From Trichoderma breve (lineage: Eukaryota; Ascomycota; Sordariomycetes; Hypocreales; Hypocreaceae): DNA of 64,000 nt. Under the pieces are notes generated by a model. The model did not search any database. It saw nothing but the letters and a program-made list of their open reading frames with translations, and was not told where the DNA came from. A program made the translations under genes and the position numbers. Where the stretch lies: positions 1,984,001 to 2,048,000 of the forward strand of contig NC_079234.1 of assembly GCF_028502605.1 (NCBI RefSeq). Direction: 5' to 3'. Below are positions 1-10,060 of this stretch, in pieces. Numbering within the stretch: position 1 is the stretch's first letter; each line of letters opens with the position of its first letter.

Positions 1-804
1 GGGTTGGACTAGGATAAGAGGTTCTATTCACCTTTCCGTTACAAATAATAGCCAGATTGTGCGCAAATGCCGCTGAGCCTCAAGTTTAGGGAGGTTTGCA
101 TAATGACCCGCCTTATCGAGGCTCAGCATCTGCGCAAATGTGATTGCTTCTCGTAGCAGCATGGCTCCCTTTCGAATATGGCCGCGGTTTGCATATGATA
201 CGTGTAAAAAGAATGAAGTTAGTAAAACGCTGATGGATGGATGTTCTAGGTAATCCAGCTCATGCCTCGCTCTTGAGGATTCGGAAGCCATGAATGCGCC
301 ATCATCCCCTCCAAACCGGCCAAGTGCTTCATGAGATGCAGGCTTGAGTTGTGCTATGGTGACTGCACTGACTGCTGCGGCGAGGGCATATGCTTCGATG
401 TCGGTGGAGTCCCGGAGTCGGTTGAGGAGAGTCTCTATGTTGACAACGGGCCAGACGGGATATAGAGCTTGCTGATAAAGGCCAAGATAATGTTCAAACG
501 CGGAAGACGGGACGCGATTCATGCCAGGGTAGATGTGAGGCTGAGTTGACGGCTGTGAATAGGTATCGCCATCGGACACGGGAATTGGGGCTTTTCTATT
601 AATCATCGTCGCTTCCATTGCCGACTTATTATTTAACAGAGCTTCCCGTTTCCTTTGTGCCCAGGGCCCCTTCGGGCCGGCCTTCAGCTTCCTCCTCTCG
701 GCCACGCATTGGATAGAGAGGCTCTGGCATCGTTTACATGGCAACCCCCGATCACATCTCACCTTTCGAGCTGCACATGCATCACAGGCCCTGTCCCGAG
801 CCAT
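1..804 (-). CDS. Zn2Cys6 transcription factor, 5' part only (runs off the window)
   Basis: The ATG is at 804. Residues 6-33 hold the six-cysteine binuclear zinc cluster (CDAC, CDRG, CKRC spacing), followed by a basic linker (KGPWAQRKREA) and the start of the fungal-specific regulatory domain, with typical phrases such as HYLGLYQQALYPVWPVV and LFVTER. The open frame stops at 28, but an AG|GTGAAT splice donor sits exactly after VTER, where this family often has an intron, so the gene most likely continues left of the window. It is divergent from the sugar transporter at 1684, about 880 bp away, so it is a candidate regulator of it (inference). Confidence 0.85.
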
Positions 805-1683
805 CTTTAAGTCCGATTCGGGTCGTATTCATCACAAGGAGGTGCAAGATGCGAAGAATCTGGTGGCTCCAGCTTCACTTGGCTTCATCTTGGCTACGAT
901 ATTGAGTTTGATGCTAGTCTGTTGCCACGTCCTGTGGGGGCGTTAGACCCCAGCACTGTGGAGAATCTGATGCGGGGATGCCATACGATGAGATGTGATT
1001 GAATCTCGTGCCTGGCATCGTGTGTACCTGACATTAGATGGGAGAGTGGGTGGGATGCAAGATGTAGGCCAGAACCGCTGATGCTTCTCATCCGTAACAT
1101 CTTCATCCCAACTCATGTTCAGTTATCCAGTTTTCAGATTCCAGCGGACAACTAATCAATAAATGGGGTCGTTTCAAATCCCTCAATCCGTGTGGTGTTA
1201 AATTCATCGCGCCATAGACTAAGAGTTAGGTGACCGTATGAAGGCGAGTCAGCGCTGCCATCAAAGATGACCGCCTCTTCTTTCTAATTTAGCTCCGATT
1301 CTGCTTACGCGCGGAAAGATTTTTGACGGCGCGGAAAGATTTTCTAGCTCCCAATTCACATGATTGAGTCCACTGAGCTTCGTTTCTCAACTTCAGACCT
1401 ACATCTCAACGGGGCGCTATCACCGAATGCTGGCAAGGCGACAGCTACGTCGTCTCAACGAGGCATGGCCTAGTACCCTTCGTGGTAGTTTTGAACAACC
1501 GGAGCATGGTTCGGCGAAGACGTGATGGCCGCTTGAATCACTCAATAGCAGATATTGCTTTCTTCCAATGCCCCGGGTGAAGATCGCTCAGCAGCTAAGT
1601 TCGAGTATATATACTCGACAATATCCAACAATATTGCAAATACAGTCGCAGGCTCTTCAGCTCAGAATTCAGCGCTTCCAACA
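805..1683. promoter_or_regulatory. Divergent promoter region between the Zn2Cys6 factor and the sugar transporter
   Basis: This holds no supportable ORF. It is the shared upstream region of two divergent genes. The only notable element is a direct repeat of gcggaaagat (1311-1320 and 1331-1340). Confidence 0.5.
1309..1342. promoter_or_regulatory. Direct repeat GCGCGGAAAGATTT, candidate regulator-binding pair
   Basis: The string gcgcggaaagattt occurs twice with a 20-bp period, about two helical turns. Each copy contains a CGG triplet, the half site of Zn2Cys6 factors. Binding is inference. Confidence 0.4.
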
Positions 1684-3359
1684 ATGGCACTATCATTTCT
1701 TCGAGAAAACCGATTCGTTCGGCACTTTACCCCTCGGCTGGCACTCTCTGTCGCTCTGATTGCCCTGTCTACCTTCAACTATGGCTTTGATAACCAGGGG
1801 ATTGCTACAAGTCAAGCGATGCTGGCATATAAGAAGCAATTCGGAGATTTTAACCCAAAAACCAACACATATGCCATACCCACCTACTACCTGTCTCTTC
1901 TGAACAGCCTCAACTTCATTGGCTTCGCTGTTGGTATGTCGATATACATCACTACACATGGTGATAATAAGAACGCGATGTATCTAATGCATCATCACTT
2001 TAGGTCTTTACATCGGAAGCATCATCAGTGCTCGCTATGGTCGTAGGATGTCCATGTTTTGCATGTCCCTTTGGGCTATGATGTCCGCGACAGTGCTCAT
2101 CTCGGCCACAACGAGAGGGCAAGTCCTCGCGGGTCGCATCCTTAACTACACATATATCGGCATGGAACTCTCTACATGTCCTCCATTCCAAGCCGAGATT
2201 GTCCCAGCTCCCATTCGAGGCTTCGCTGTTGGAACGTATCAAACCAGCTTGTTGCTCGGTGGAGTCATCATCAACAGCGTCTGCCGCGGCACAAGTGGGC
2301 TTTCGAGCAATGCAGCATGGAGAATTCCAATGGGTCTCTTCTATCTTGTCCCATTGACAGTCGCATCATGCGTCTGGTTCATCCCGGAATCCCCTCGATG
2401 GCTACTGCTCCAAGATAGGGAGGAGGACGCTCTCCGGTCTCTGCAAACACTCCGCGGCTCCGACCCAGATTACAATGCGCTTGAAGATCTTGAGCTACTG
2501 CGACTCTCCCTCGTAGAGGAGCACAATAAAGGACGGTATTCTGATCTTTTCCGAGGCACCAACCGGAGACGCACACTTGTCGCCATGGGCATGAACTTCT
2601 TTATCCAAGCCACAGGATCCCCATTCACCGCCGCATACGGGACCCTCTTTGTCCAATCCATTGGCTCCATCAATCCCTTTAATTATTCCATCATGAGCTC
2701 ATGCATCAACTTCACCTGTTGTCTGATCGGAATCTCGATTACAGACAAGGTTGGTCGTCGTCCAATCCTCATGACGGGCTCAGTCCTCCAGGTGATCTGG
2801 CTATTCACCATGGGAGGCATCGGAACGTCGGCGAATCCCTCGCTCGTTCAAAAACAAGTGATAGTGGCTGCTACGGCTCTTTCATCGGCCAGTTTGTGCT
2901 TCAGCTGGGACCCCATGAACTACATTGTTACGACGGAACTTCCAGCGTCGCGATTACGTGACAAGACCCAAAGAGTTGCTTCCATTGTCAATGTTGTGAC
3001 GAAGTAAGTTTACTATGAACCATCCCTCCATTGTAGAGAACTCATTGCTAATTTTGTATCATAGCTTTCTCTTTTCATTCTTTACTCCGTATCTACTCAA
3101 TGCTCCCTACGCAAATTTGGGGGGCAAGGTGGGCTTCATATTCGGAGCTCTAGCTATATGCTCATTCTTCTTTGCCTATTTCTGTGTTCCGGAGATGAAA
3201 GGACGGAGTTTGGAGGAAATTAACGAAATGTTTGACAAAAAGATACCGACTAGACAATTCCGCAACTACGTGCTGGAACACAGGGTTAGCGACAAGGTGG
3301 ATGTGATCGAGATGGAAAAGGTGCCCGCTGATAGATTAGGAGGCATACCCGAGATATAG
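1684..3359 (+). CDS. MFS sugar transporter (alpha-glucoside/hexose H+ symporter type)
   Basis: Three exons, 1684-1933, 2004-3003 and 3065-3359, give 514 aa; phases close and both introns are GT-AG (70 and 61 nt). The in-frame codon further upstream at 1555 is TTG, so the ATG at 1684 (MALSFL) is preferred. Sugar-porter signatures are visible: NYGFDNQG in helix 1, GRR after helix 2, PESPRWLL after helix 6, DKVGRRP in the repeated loop, and PEMKGRSLEEINEMF at the C-terminus. It should be a 12-helix plasma-membrane symporter importing a sugar, probably a glucoside or disaccharide by resemblance to fungal MAL-type permeases (family inference). It is divergent from the Zn2Cys6 gene ending at 804. 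Confidence 0.9.
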
Positions 3360-4212
3360 CCAACTACCTAGTATAGTGTTTCAATTGCAACATAATTGCT
3401 TTGTGTATGAATTTGTATGCTACTAGCTCTGCAACTGTTGGTCTCATCCGTTGCGCTGTTTTGTGAATATTAAATCGACGGCTCTATCATGAGATGTAGA
3501 AGACAGCAGCCACTGAGAGAAGGCTATATGTGGATTTCATTGGTCACAGACAATACGGAGAGCCTGTTTAACAGACTGATCCAGCCAATTTTAAGATTAA
3601 ATGACTGAATCCGTCGCAATAACAAACTTCGTCTATGACAGCGGGCTGGCCACAGCAAGAGAGTCACGACAACACGAACCAGGTAGTGAAGCGCTGCCGA
3701 TCAATGTCCAAATTCAAATAAGGTTGCGTCCCGATAAACGGGCAATGCCGCACAGAGACATTAAAGTCAATCTACAGGCCCACCTATGAAGCTTCAGCGT
3801 AATTCGAGAAGCTTATAGGGCAGAGTCATCATCGTCAGCACAGCTGATAATTCCGTACAGTGAGGCTACTGTGGTGATTCGTGTGATGAACAAGGGACAG
3901 GGATGATGCTCCTTTAAGAATGAGAGTTGGCCGTAGGAATCCAACGACGCCGGATCAGCGTATTAAAGGCGTATTCATGCACGTATTCTATGAAGCACAC
4001 ACTAGGCCGACAAATGGTCGCATTTGCACCACGAATAGAAACCCCTCTCTCCACTGCTGCCTATTTGCTGCCTATTTGCTGCCTATTTTGTGCCTCTCCA
4101 ATCACAACAACAGACGTTCCGACTAATGCTGATTATAAATGTCAATTGCAAGTCTACATACAGTATCTAATTCTGCAACTATCCATGCCGGATATTCTTG
4201 TGTTTTCCCAAT
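3360..4212. other. Intergenic region, no gene supported
   Basis: Only short unsupported ORFs. A small run of near-tandem tgcctattt units lies at about 4057-4090. It holds the 3' flank of the transporter and the promoter of the next gene. Confidence 0.5.
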
Positions 4213-5337
4213 ATGAACTTCACAACTCAGTCCACAACAGGCCCTCAGGGTCAGCGTTACTCCCGCCGCCCGGGTCTCAGAAACTCGGCAGTGCCTCTCC
4301 ACCAGCGACTCCTCTCGAAAAGGAGCCATAAACAACAAGATTCACCGTTGTTCTCTCTCATTCCACCCGAAGTTCGCACCAAGATATTTACCTATGCGCT
4401 GTCTGATTACGAAGACAGGCGTCGACCTCTCTTATACGACTCCAAAACTTCCTTCTGGCGGCCCTCTCATCGCGCACCTCGCAGGACGAGCACTGAGTTG
4501 CTAAGGACATGCCGTGCCATTTATCGCGAGACGTGGTTTCTGCCGTTTGCTCTCAAGGAGCAGATACACTGGCTATGCGGCCCGCATGTACCGCCCGGGA
4601 GTGGCCAATGGAACGGCAACGCAACAAAGTTGACGCTTCTGCTAGGTGAAATGGCGAAGCAGGGCCAAGAAAAGGTTGAGATTGAGAGCATCCATGTGTT
4701 TGCAAACACGCGCCGCCTAGAGCACGGCGACTTGGGTGTACTACTATCGATCCCTGGATTGCATCCTCGCCGAATCACCCTGACAATTCGCTATATTGAC
4801 TGGTGGGGCTGGGATTGGGAGTCTCCCGACATGCCCTTGTATTTTAAAGCTGACTGGATCAGCGCAGTTTCCAGTGGCTTTTCGCCTTCAACAAGCGAGT
4901 TCAGGATCGAGCTCGAAACTCTGGAACACTTGAAAGACCGAGTTGACGCCATTGGCAAACATATTGCCGAAAATTGGTTCTTTGGGCGATTTGGTGGCAC
5001 TATTTTGTACGCCGATGTGTCGGGTAAGTGTCATCAGGTATCCCGCTGGTCTGGTTCGAGTGCTTGGTACAAGAAGCACAGAACAAATTATCAAAAACCC
5101 AAGGGTGGCAAGCTGGACTATTACATCTTGACTATCACGTTCGAGTCGGAACTCTCTATCAAGAGAAAAGGAGGAGTGGTGAGTGAAACAGCCAAAAGAA
5201 ACGCCGCAGACCCGCTGTTCAAACATGTTTCGGCGAACCTTGGCGACCCATCTATCCTTGACAGATATGGCCCTCCTTCGCATGAGATGCCCGGTGTGCC
5301 AATGCTTCCTCTACCAGATGAGGATGATGATCTTTGA
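4213..5337 (+). CDS. DUF7730-like hypothetical protein
   Basis: A single exon gives 374 aa from the ATG at 4213 (MNFTTQ); the upstream in-frame start candidate at 4198 is TTG. After a basic, low-complexity head of about 45 residues comes the pattern SPLFSLIPPEVRTKIFTYAL, then later LLRTCRAIYRETW. This is the F-box-like opening and conserved helix of the fungal DUF7730 family. The rest is a mixed alpha/beta region ending in an acidic tail (DEDDDL). No enzymatic motif, signal peptide or membrane segment is seen. These proteins are abundant in Sordariomycete genomes; their role is not established. Confidence 0.75.
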   Translation: MNFTTQSTTGPQGQRYSRRPGLRNSAVPLHQRLLSKRSHKQQDSPLFSLIPPEVRTKIFTYALSDYEDRRRPLLYDSKTSFWRPSHRAPRRTSTELLRTCRAIYRETWFLPFALKEQIHWLCGPHVPPGSGQWNGNATKLTLLLGEMAKQGQEKVEIESIHVFANTRRLEHGDLGVLLSIPGLHPRRITLTIRYIDWWGWDWESPDMPLYFKADWISAVSSGFSPSTSEFRIELETLEHLKDRVDAIGKHIAENWFFGRFGGTILYADVSGKCHQVSRWSGSSAWYKKHRTNYQKPKGGKLDYYILTITFESELSIKRKGGVVSETAKRNAADPLFKHVSANLGDPSILDRYGPPSHEMPGVPMLPLPDEDDDL

Positions 5338-5641
5338 ACGCGGATATTATTTTTGAAGCATCGATCAACCCTGCCATTGAAACCCTATTTGATGCAGGCA
5401 ACAATAAATAGGTGTTATTTTTAGGTATAAATCAGGCTTTCAAGTATATTCGTGATAGGAGGGCATAGTCTCCAAAGCATCGAAATAACGCGAAACACTG
5501 GTGGCTGCATTGCTACAATCGAGAGACACCAACAGCGTAAGGATATAGCCGTAAACTTTTGAAGCTATATACATAAGTCAAATTTAATAACTAATCTTCT
5601 GAGTAACAGAGCTCCCTTAATGATATGCCAAATGTAAGTTA
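5338..5641. other. Convergent intergenic spacer
   Basis: AT-rich 3' ends of two convergent genes; no gene seen. Confidence 0.5.
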
Positions 5642-6496
5642 TCAACCCTGTAAAAACTCCTCAACTACCTTGTTAAATTTGGTATCGTTTTCCCAAAACA
5701 TAAAGTGACTGCCCCCCTCATCTTCTTCAAAAATCTCTAACTTGCTGCCTGGTATATGCGAAGCTACCCATCGACTGCACTCTCCACCAAAAACGCTTCC
5801 TTCAGCGCCGACAACGAGTGTGGGAATAGTGATTGTTGGAAGAACATCTCTCCAATCTAGTGCCACGTGGTTTACCAACAGCGCCGCAGCATCCTCCAGC
5901 TTCATCTTACTGCATTGCTGAGCCGTCCATTCAAAGTCTTCCGTACTCAGTAGTGGCGAGAACAAAGATTTCAAGAATCCTGATGCAAACTCGTAGCCTC
6001 CTTGACTGCGGAAGCTGATTCCCATTTCGTGAGCCTTGCCAGGCGTGAATATCGCTCCTAAAGTCTTTGCAACGCCTGGTTCCCATGCTGGATCTGCGGT
6101 CATACAAGGTGATTGGTCGACAAGTATGAGTCGAGAAACTCGTGTGCGAGAAGCTGCAAAAGCATCCCAATATGCCCAAATCACTGAACAGCCCATAGAG
6201 TGTCCGCAGAGAATCACGCCTTTTAGATCCAACTGAGTGATGATGTCGTGCAAGTCTGCGGCCAATCGTGTCACTCGGTACCCTCGACCAGGCTTGTCAG
6301 AATCACCTTGACCACGATGGTCAAGTGCTATAACACGGTACTTGGTGCCGAAATAAGCAATTTGCTTTCGCCATTGGATTGCAGTTTGGAACCAGCCAGG
6401 AAGCAAGAGTAGAACAGGGTCAGACTCTTTTCCGGCAGTGATGTATCGGAGCGTCACTCCATCAAAAGTTGTAATGCTGCCGGAGGATGTTGACAT
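5642..6496 (-). CDS. Alpha/beta-hydrolase (haloperoxidase/epoxide-hydrolase-like)
   Basis: A single exon gives 284 aa, starting at the ATG at 6496. Fold landmarks run in order: the LLLLPGWFQ oxyanion segment near residue 32, ALDHRGQGDSDKP near 57-69, the nucleophile elbow GHSMG (Ser about residue 98), a cap region, the strand TLVVGAEGSVFGGE near the usual acid position, and the catalytic His in GGSHFMFW near 263. Length matches class AB hydrolases of 270-300 aa. The substrate cannot be told from sequence; esterase, lactonase or C-C hydrolase are all possible. There is no signal peptide, so it is probably cytosolic. It converges with the DUF7730-like gene. Confidence 0.88.
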   Translation of the reverse strand: MSTSSGSITTFDGVTLRYITAGKESDPVLLLLPGWFQTAIQWRKQIAYFGTKYRVIALDHRGQGDSDKPGRGYRVTRLAADLHDIITQLDLKGVILCGHSMGCSVIWAYWDAFAASRTRVSRLILVDQSPCMTADPAWEPGVAKTLGAIFTPGKAHEMGISFRSQGGYEFASGFLKSLFSPLLSTEDFEWTAQQCSKMKLEDAAALLVNHVALDWRDVLPTITIPTLVVGAEGSVFGGECSRWVASHIPGSKLEIFEEDEGGSHFMFWENDTKFNKVVEEFLQG

Positions 6497-6804
6497 ATTG
6501 AAATGGATGATGTTTTCAACGGCAGGTCTCTATATCTACAAAGAAACGATGATGTCGTTTGTTCAGCCACATTACGACATATTAGATACGGATGGATATC
6601 ATCTTATATAGCCGACCGAAGAAGACTACGACAAATTAATTACATAGTAGGCTACACAGCTTGAGTGGCAGAAATAAAAATATCCCATGATCGTCTTTGA
6701 TTAGTTATTGAACCACAACTGAACGGAGTTTCTTGCTCGGTTTTATGATATATATCAGTCAGATTTTAGCTGTTCGCAGCACACTTTGGTAATGAGCTAA
6801 TGTC

Positions 6805-6907
6805 CCTTGGTCAGATTTCTAGCGGGGCTTCCAGCTGCCAACTTAGAGGCCGATGTATAAGTTGGGTTGGTTGACAACTAAAGGCCACGCTAGAAGTCTG
6901 ACCAAGG
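6805..6907. repeat. Inverted-repeat element of about 103 bp, MITE-like
   Basis: The left arm begins CCTTGGTCAGATTTCTAGCG and the right arm ends with its complement, 19 of 20 matching. Pairing continues with mostly C/T differences to about 43 nt per arm, and the centre carries a second short stem (CCAACTTA/TAAGTTGG). There is no ORF and no clear target-site duplication. Confidence 0.6.
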
Positions 6908-6964
6908 CGTTTATCGTGTTGAATTAGAGTGCATAAATGTGGACCAGAGCCTGTCACAGGTCAA

Positions 6965-7027
6965 GACTGCGGTGTTACGGACTAGAACTACGGTGTTGCG
7001 GTCCAGGGCTGCGGTGTTGCGGTATGA
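6965..7027 (+). repeat. Three-unit 21-nt minisatellite
   Basis: Three consecutive 21-nt units share the core CGGTGTTRCGG; differences between units are single bases. Confidence 0.7.
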
Positions 7028-8711
7028 TAGTATCGCATCTGAACCATCGGCGAATTATGGAGTATATGGTGTTTAAATACTGGGATAAAGAGCCTTGAAA
7101 ATATTCAGGTATGTACAAGTAGTTTGAGAAGAGAAAACATTGGGCGCAAAAAATCCCACGGACGTACTGAGTAGTGAGCTTCGTTCGCCACAAAAAGAGA
7201 CACAAAAAGAGCCACAGAGACAATCTATCTGTAAATCCAGTCTTTTTCTTTCATGCAAATGTACCAATCTTTAATCCGGTTACATATACTCTCCGTACGG
7301 GTCAGTTCTATTCATAACGCGGAAACTCTTGACCGCCGTATTGCAATCGATTTCCCCTATTGATTGAGTAGTAGAGAAAACTAGGGGACACCAAACTCTC
7401 CGTATAGGTGATATTCCATGTGTTTACCGATTGTGTTTGTAGTTATACTAAACGGCGGATGAATAGAATCATTCGAAATACGAGTGATATCTCAGTCAGG
7501 ATAGGATTTTATTATGCTATTGCGCCATTGATCAGGAAGCTCTTAAGGTTGGCATATTCCACTAGGGAAACTGATCCGGTTTTGAGTCTGTATTCTGAGA
7601 AGAGACCAAAGCAGTTCATATCACAACTACTGGAAGCCCAAATGACAAACCAACAATATTTGTTTCGAAAGATTGGTGTCATGGATTGCATTTATGCCAA
7701 GATTCATTAGTTTACGTTGGGTCAATGGTGAGACCGACTGGTAATCTGACAAGACCAATCTGTCTGACAAGGCCCGCGTAGCGCTTAATGACAAAGATTT
7801 TTTTTTTTTAAAAAAAAAAAAAAAAACAAAAAAACTCCGAAAATCACCTTCCGTTGCACAACTATATTCTGGATAACGTGCTGACATTGAAAAGAGTGCT
7901 ACAAACATGAACCTACTATGCAGCCTATCAAGAAAGGCCATGCGGAGAAAACCCGCTCCTTACTTGGTTGCGCGCGATATTGCCGCTGCCCTTATTTCGT
8001 GTTTGACTCTTTAACCTACCGCTATGTCTATACATATGCTTAATCCCTAGACTTCGTGCATTGTTCTTCTCGTAACTGCTGAGGAGTAACATAGTGTATG
8101 CATGCTTACGGACACCCTTTTTCTCTCTTATTTTTTGGACATGATAACTCCTTACAAGGCTGTTTTCAGGCACACTCCTTTTCTTGCGCTGCATTTACTA
8201 ATACTTTACGTAACGGTAGTTATTTCTGTGCTGCAGTGGAAGACAAACATTGCACTCTTCACACAGTTGGTTGCTAGGAATGTCCATCGCTTAGGGCCCG
8301 TTCAACCTCACACGTAATACATCATTTCATCACGACTATTTTATCTTTTACAATGTCAATAAAATATAATACCATCTTCATATGATGAAGTCGATGCTCT
8401 CAATCCATCTGTAGCTCAAAATGCCCTAGCTTGAGTTGACAAAGGCTTGGAAATACCATCCCCGCGCCGTGGCTTTCAGATTTGTAAGCTTATTCATCCA
8501 TCACGTCATGAGCATTTGCTTCAAAAGCTCATAATGAGGAGATGTTCGATTGCAAAAAATGATTCGCGAAGCTAATGTAATTCGATATTCATTGCCGTTC
8601 ACGTCTTCATTAAAAAGAGAGCAAGAGATGTTATATTAGTTTACCTGATTATAGCACCACCGTAGTAGTCTTTACCCAATCGTGGTGATATACTTCAGCT
8701 AGTTGGACAAT

Positions 8712-9847
8712 ATGCCATCAGCTCAGCAGGTATAGCGCTCAGCTCCCAAACTCTGGCACCATCATTGTACTTGATCATTAATCAAGCCGTCTAGGTTTAT
8801 CACGACAAAGGTCGTTTCACTCGGCCGGACAGTATTTTTCGAAACTTCATCTCCAAGGACCCGAATTCGCAATTTCCGGCTGAGAAGGGTCGTTATGCAT
8901 TATACCTCTCCCCCGGCTGTCCATGGGTTAGTAAGACCGGTTGTTCAATACCATTTTGCATCTTCTAAAGCTACTAAGGCAAGAATTATGGTTGACACTT
9001 TTTTTAGGCCCATAGAACCATGATAGTGCGGCTCCTCAAAGGCCTCGATTCCATCATTGATGTCTACCAAGTTCATTTTCACATGGGCCCTGAGGGGTGG
9101 TACTTCAGTGGCGAAGGCGGCTCACTAACAGAAGATCCCCTCCACGGATTCAAGAAGCTCAAAGAGCTGTACCTCAAAGCCGATCCCAACTACACAGGTC
9201 GATATACAGTCCCTGTATTGTGGGATAAAAAGGCCGATGTCCTAGTGAACAACGAATCTTCAGAGATTATTCGCATGCTCTACTCTGAGTTCGACGAGTT
9301 CCTTCCAGAGCATCTCCGTGAGGAGAACCGCCCTGGCAAGGGTCTCTACCCACCACAGCTCAGAGCTGAGATCGATGAGATGAACGATTGGGTGTACAAC
9401 ACCGTCAATAACGGTGTTTACAAAGTCGGCTTCTCAAGATCGCAGGAATCGTATGACGAAAACATACGTCCACTATTCGCGTCCCTCGACCGCCTTGAAG
9501 AGCATCTTGGTCATGGCAAGCCTTTTCTCTTTGGAGACTTCATCACCGAGGCCGATATACGCCTGTACACAACCTTGGCGCGTTTCGACGTTGCCTATCA
9601 TAGCGTTTTCCAATGCAATCTAAAGTTAATTCGACATGACTATCCTCGACTTCATTCCTGGCTTCGGCGGCTGTACTGGGATCAGGATGAAGAGGGACCA
9701 CTGAGAGCCGCGTTTTATCGCACTACAGAACCAAATATCGGGCGCTATGCGCTGGGATATGCGGATTCTAAATGGAGAATCGTCCAGGAGAGTCAAGGGC
9801 CTCTGATTGTACCAGCTGGGCCATTGGTGCTGATGGAGCCTTTGTAA
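8712..9847 (+). CDS. Glutathionyl-hydroquinone reductase / xi-class glutathione transferase
   Basis: Three exons, 8712-8729, 8795-8926 and 9008-9847, give 329 aa with matching phases. The second exon ends in the catalytic motif C-P-W and the third continues A-H-R, giving the CPWAHR signature of S-glutathionyl-(chloro)hydroquinone reductases (ECM4/GTO/YqjG family). Downstream, VPVLWDKK...VNNESSEIIRML is the thioredoxin-fold cis-Pro and GSH-binding segment, and LFGDFITEADIRLYTTLARFD is the conserved C-terminal helical domain. The enzyme uses glutathione to reduce glutathionyl-quinones. Its place next to a quinone- or aldehyde-type metabolite cluster is suggestive, but such GSTs are also housekeeping genes. 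Confidence 0.9.
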
Positions 9848-10060
9848 ACAAAGCGATCCAAATGGTAGGGTATAACACTGTAAGGTCCATTGGACTAAGC
9901 AAACAAACTGTTTAATAAGATCTCTATCATCTATTACATCAAGTAAAGACTGGTTTCACGAATAACACTTACATGCGGAGTTAAAGTTAAAACACTACCA
10001 ATAATAGGATAACTGTATATTGATTCATTGTTCCGACCAACAGCTGCGCCATACACGTCC

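Larger units (their letters stand above)
6497..8711. other. Long AT-rich gene-poor region
   Basis: No ORF here resembles a protein family. It contains an inverted-repeat element (6805-6907), a three-copy 21-nt minisatellite (6965-7027) and a T-run/A-run block (about 7798-7826). The 3' end is the promoter of the GST gene. Confidence 0.55.

Noticed and set aside
1555..1683. N-terminal extension of the sugar transporter
   Set aside because: It begins with TTG; the first ATG is at 1684, where similarity to transporters starts.
7798..7826. Long T-run followed by A-run
   Set aside because: Simple homopolymer palindrome; no sign of a terminator, poly(A) retro-insertion or gene nearby.
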